Shown in pieces: positions 62,646 through 64,000 of a DNA stretch of 64,000 nucleotides. Below the pieces are notes generated by a model that did no database searches, was not told the origin of the DNA, and saw only the letters and a program-made list of their open reading frames with translations. The stretch lies in the NCBI GenBank assembly GCA_020635285.1, contig JACKAB010000044.1, positions 372,001 through 436,000 on the forward strand, written 5' to 3'. Made by a program: the position numbers and the translations under genes. The DNA comes from Ignavibacteriales bacterium. Its GTDB lineage: Bacteria; Bacteroidota; Ignavibacteria; Ignavibacteriales; Melioribacteraceae. How positions within the stretch are numbered: position 1 is the first letter of the stretch; every line of letters starts with the position of its first letter.

Positions 62646-64000
62646 TTCTTTAGATATTTTTATAATTGTAGCTTTTTTAGTTTTGCTTATTGGTATTGGA
62701 TTTATTGCATCTTTAAAACCTAATAAAGACGATGATGATTATTTACTTTCAGGAAGAAAAGTTGGAATTGTTTTATTTGTTTTAACCAATGTGGCAACTT
62801 GGTATGGTGGTATTTTAGGTGTTGGAGAATTTTCATATAGATATGGATTAGTAAGCTGGTTTACACAAGGTTTACCCTATTATATATTTGCCATAATATT
62901 TGCTTTTCTTTTTTCGCAGATAAAATTAGATCCGCTTCACTTTTTACTATACCCGATAAATTAGAACAAACTTATGGAAAAACTGTAAGCTTAATTTCTG
63001 CATTATTAATTTTCATTTTAGTTTCTCCAGCTCCTTATTTATTGATGCTTGCCCAAATTATAACATTAGTTTTTGATGTTAGTTATTTATCTGCATTAAT
63101 AATTAGCGCAGCTTCTGCAAGTATTTATTTGATTAAAGGTGGATATAAATCTAATATTTGGGCAGATGCTTTTTCATTTTTTCGTAATGTTTATTGGGTT
63201 TATAATAATTGTTTTCGTTGCTAAGAATAATTACGGAGGTGTTGAGTTTTTATCAGCAAATTTGCCCACTGAACATTTGTCAATAACCGGTGGAACCTCA
63301 ATTACATTCTTAACTGTGTGGTTTTTAATTGCTTTGTGGACTTTCACAGATCCTGGATTCCATCAAAGATGTTACTCAGCAAGAAGCGGCAAAGTTGCCA
63401 AATGGGGGATTGTAGTTTCAGTTTTTTTTTGGTTTATATTTGACTTTTTAACTAATACTACAGGACTTTATTCAAAAGCAATTTTACCAAATTTAGAAAA
63501 TCCAGTTCTAGCCTTTCCATCATTAGCTGAAAATATTCTTTCCCCAGGATTTAAGGGAGTATTTTTTGCTGCTTTAATTGCAACAATTCTCTCTACATTA
63601 AATAGTTTTGTTTTCTTAAGTGCCACAACTTTTAGCAGAGATTTTATTTTCAGACTAAACATCAATGCAAACAACACTAAACCAAAAAGCTTAATTAAGT
63701 TTACTCAAATTGGGATTATGGTCACTCTTATTTTATCGATTGTTATTGCATATTATTTTCAATCTGTTGTTGAACTATGGTACACAATTGGCAGTATCTG
63801 TATACCAGGCTTAATATTAATCGTAGTGTCTTCTTATTATTCAAAATTACAAATCAATTCAAATTGGGCAATTATTGAGATATTATCTGGTGTTTCGGCA
63901 AGCTTAGGATGGTTGTTTATTCGTGGATATTTTCATGATACCAATTTATTAAATCAATTAGAACCGATGATTATTGGTTTGTTGGTTGCTTCAGTCATTC
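62632..64000 (+). CDS. SSS-family symporter, candidate thiamine importer (3' cut)
   Basis: ATG 62632 overlaps the pyrophosphokinase end. Helices follow the sodium:solute symporter pattern: IFIIVAFLVLLIGIGFIASL, DDDYLLSGRKVGIVLFVLTN, VATWYGGILGVGEFSYRYGL, a break near 62950 to FTIPDKLEQTYGKTVSL, LISALLIFILVSPAPYLLML, SIYLIKGGYKSNIWADAF, a break near 63190 to GFIIIVFVAKNNYGG, WTFTDPGFHQRCYSARSG and FFAALIATILSTLNSFVFLS. The gene continues past base 64000. It is not closely similar to the arabinose-unit symporter. Thiamine or a precursor is inferred only from the riboswitch operon. SSS-type thiamine transporters have been proposed from such context in other bacteria. Confidence 0.8.

Noticed and set aside
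1..64000. CRISPR arrays, tRNA or rRNA genes, prophage or SusC/SusD pairs
   Set aside because: Reading through all gaps showed no regular spaced repeats, no tRNA-like cloverleaf or rRNA sequence, no phage genes, and only one TonB-dependent receptor, which belongs to the thiamine operon and has no SusD partner.

Overview
This is a strongly A+T-rich bacterial chromosome segment. It most resembles the Bacteroidota/Ignavibacteria assemblage. The grounds are a TonB-dependent receptor with an N-terminal carboxypeptidase-regulatory-like domain, a TolB-like/TPR/AraC regulator, a XylR-type regulator, an octaheme c-type cytochrome, many secreted glycosidases and lipoproteins, and RBSs of the AGGAG/GGAGA kind. 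The taxon is inferred from gene content, not shown. No rRNA, tRNA or CRISPR array was seen.

Most of the window is a glycan-utilisation region. 1-16.4 kb is an alpha-mannan-type block: a GH76-like endo-mannanase (cut by the window start), two tandem paralogous (alpha/alpha)6-barrel glycosidases, then a tight sugar-acid set (cupin, RraA-like aldolase, SDR dehydrogenase, UxuA-type mannonate dehydratase, beta-propeller lactonase), followed by GH38 and GH92 alpha-mannosidases and a GH43 enzyme. Read together, the exo-mannosidases would release mannose. The dehydrogenase, lactonase, dehydratase and aldolase could then oxidise it without phosphorylation. This is my main hypothesis for the window.

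16.4-27.7 kb is a more mixed accessory stretch: two class-C beta-lactamase-like serine hydrolases, a TolB/TPR/AraC regulator, an outer-membrane barrel protein, an MDR oxidoreductase, a DUF4386-like membrane protein, an IS3-type transposase remnant, a minus-strand gene that appears to fuse a YtcJ-like amidohydrolase to an Omp85-type barrel, and another membrane protein.

28.5-40.7 kb is a second glycan block: GH1, a long mannose-6-phosphate isomerase, GH51, GH88, GH130 mannosylglucose phosphorylase, a CE2-like esterase, a Gfo/Idh/MocA oxidoreductase, an alpha/beta esterase and a LacI regulator. 40.8-44.9 kb holds a respiratory module: cytochrome b, Rieske protein and an octaheme cytochrome with TPRs. 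45-52 kb is an arabinose operon (XylR-type regulator, araB, araD, araA, sodium symporter), followed by a convergent GH78 alpha-rhamnosidase.

54.7-59.2 kb holds housekeeping or unknown genes: a small secreted protein, purU, an AsmA-like protein and an ABM-like protein. The window ends with a TPP riboswitch and terminator controlling a TonB-dependent receptor, thiamine pyrophosphokinase and an SSS-family symporter. That is a complete candidate thiamine uptake and activation operon.

A conspicuous property is the large number of single-base frame breaks. Conserved protein sequence continues in another frame, very often at A or T runs. They are dense in 1-19 kb and 24-27 kb and sparser in 28-55 kb. 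I treat these genes as probably intact with sequence errors, so the gene spans given join frames. The caveat is recorded in each entry.
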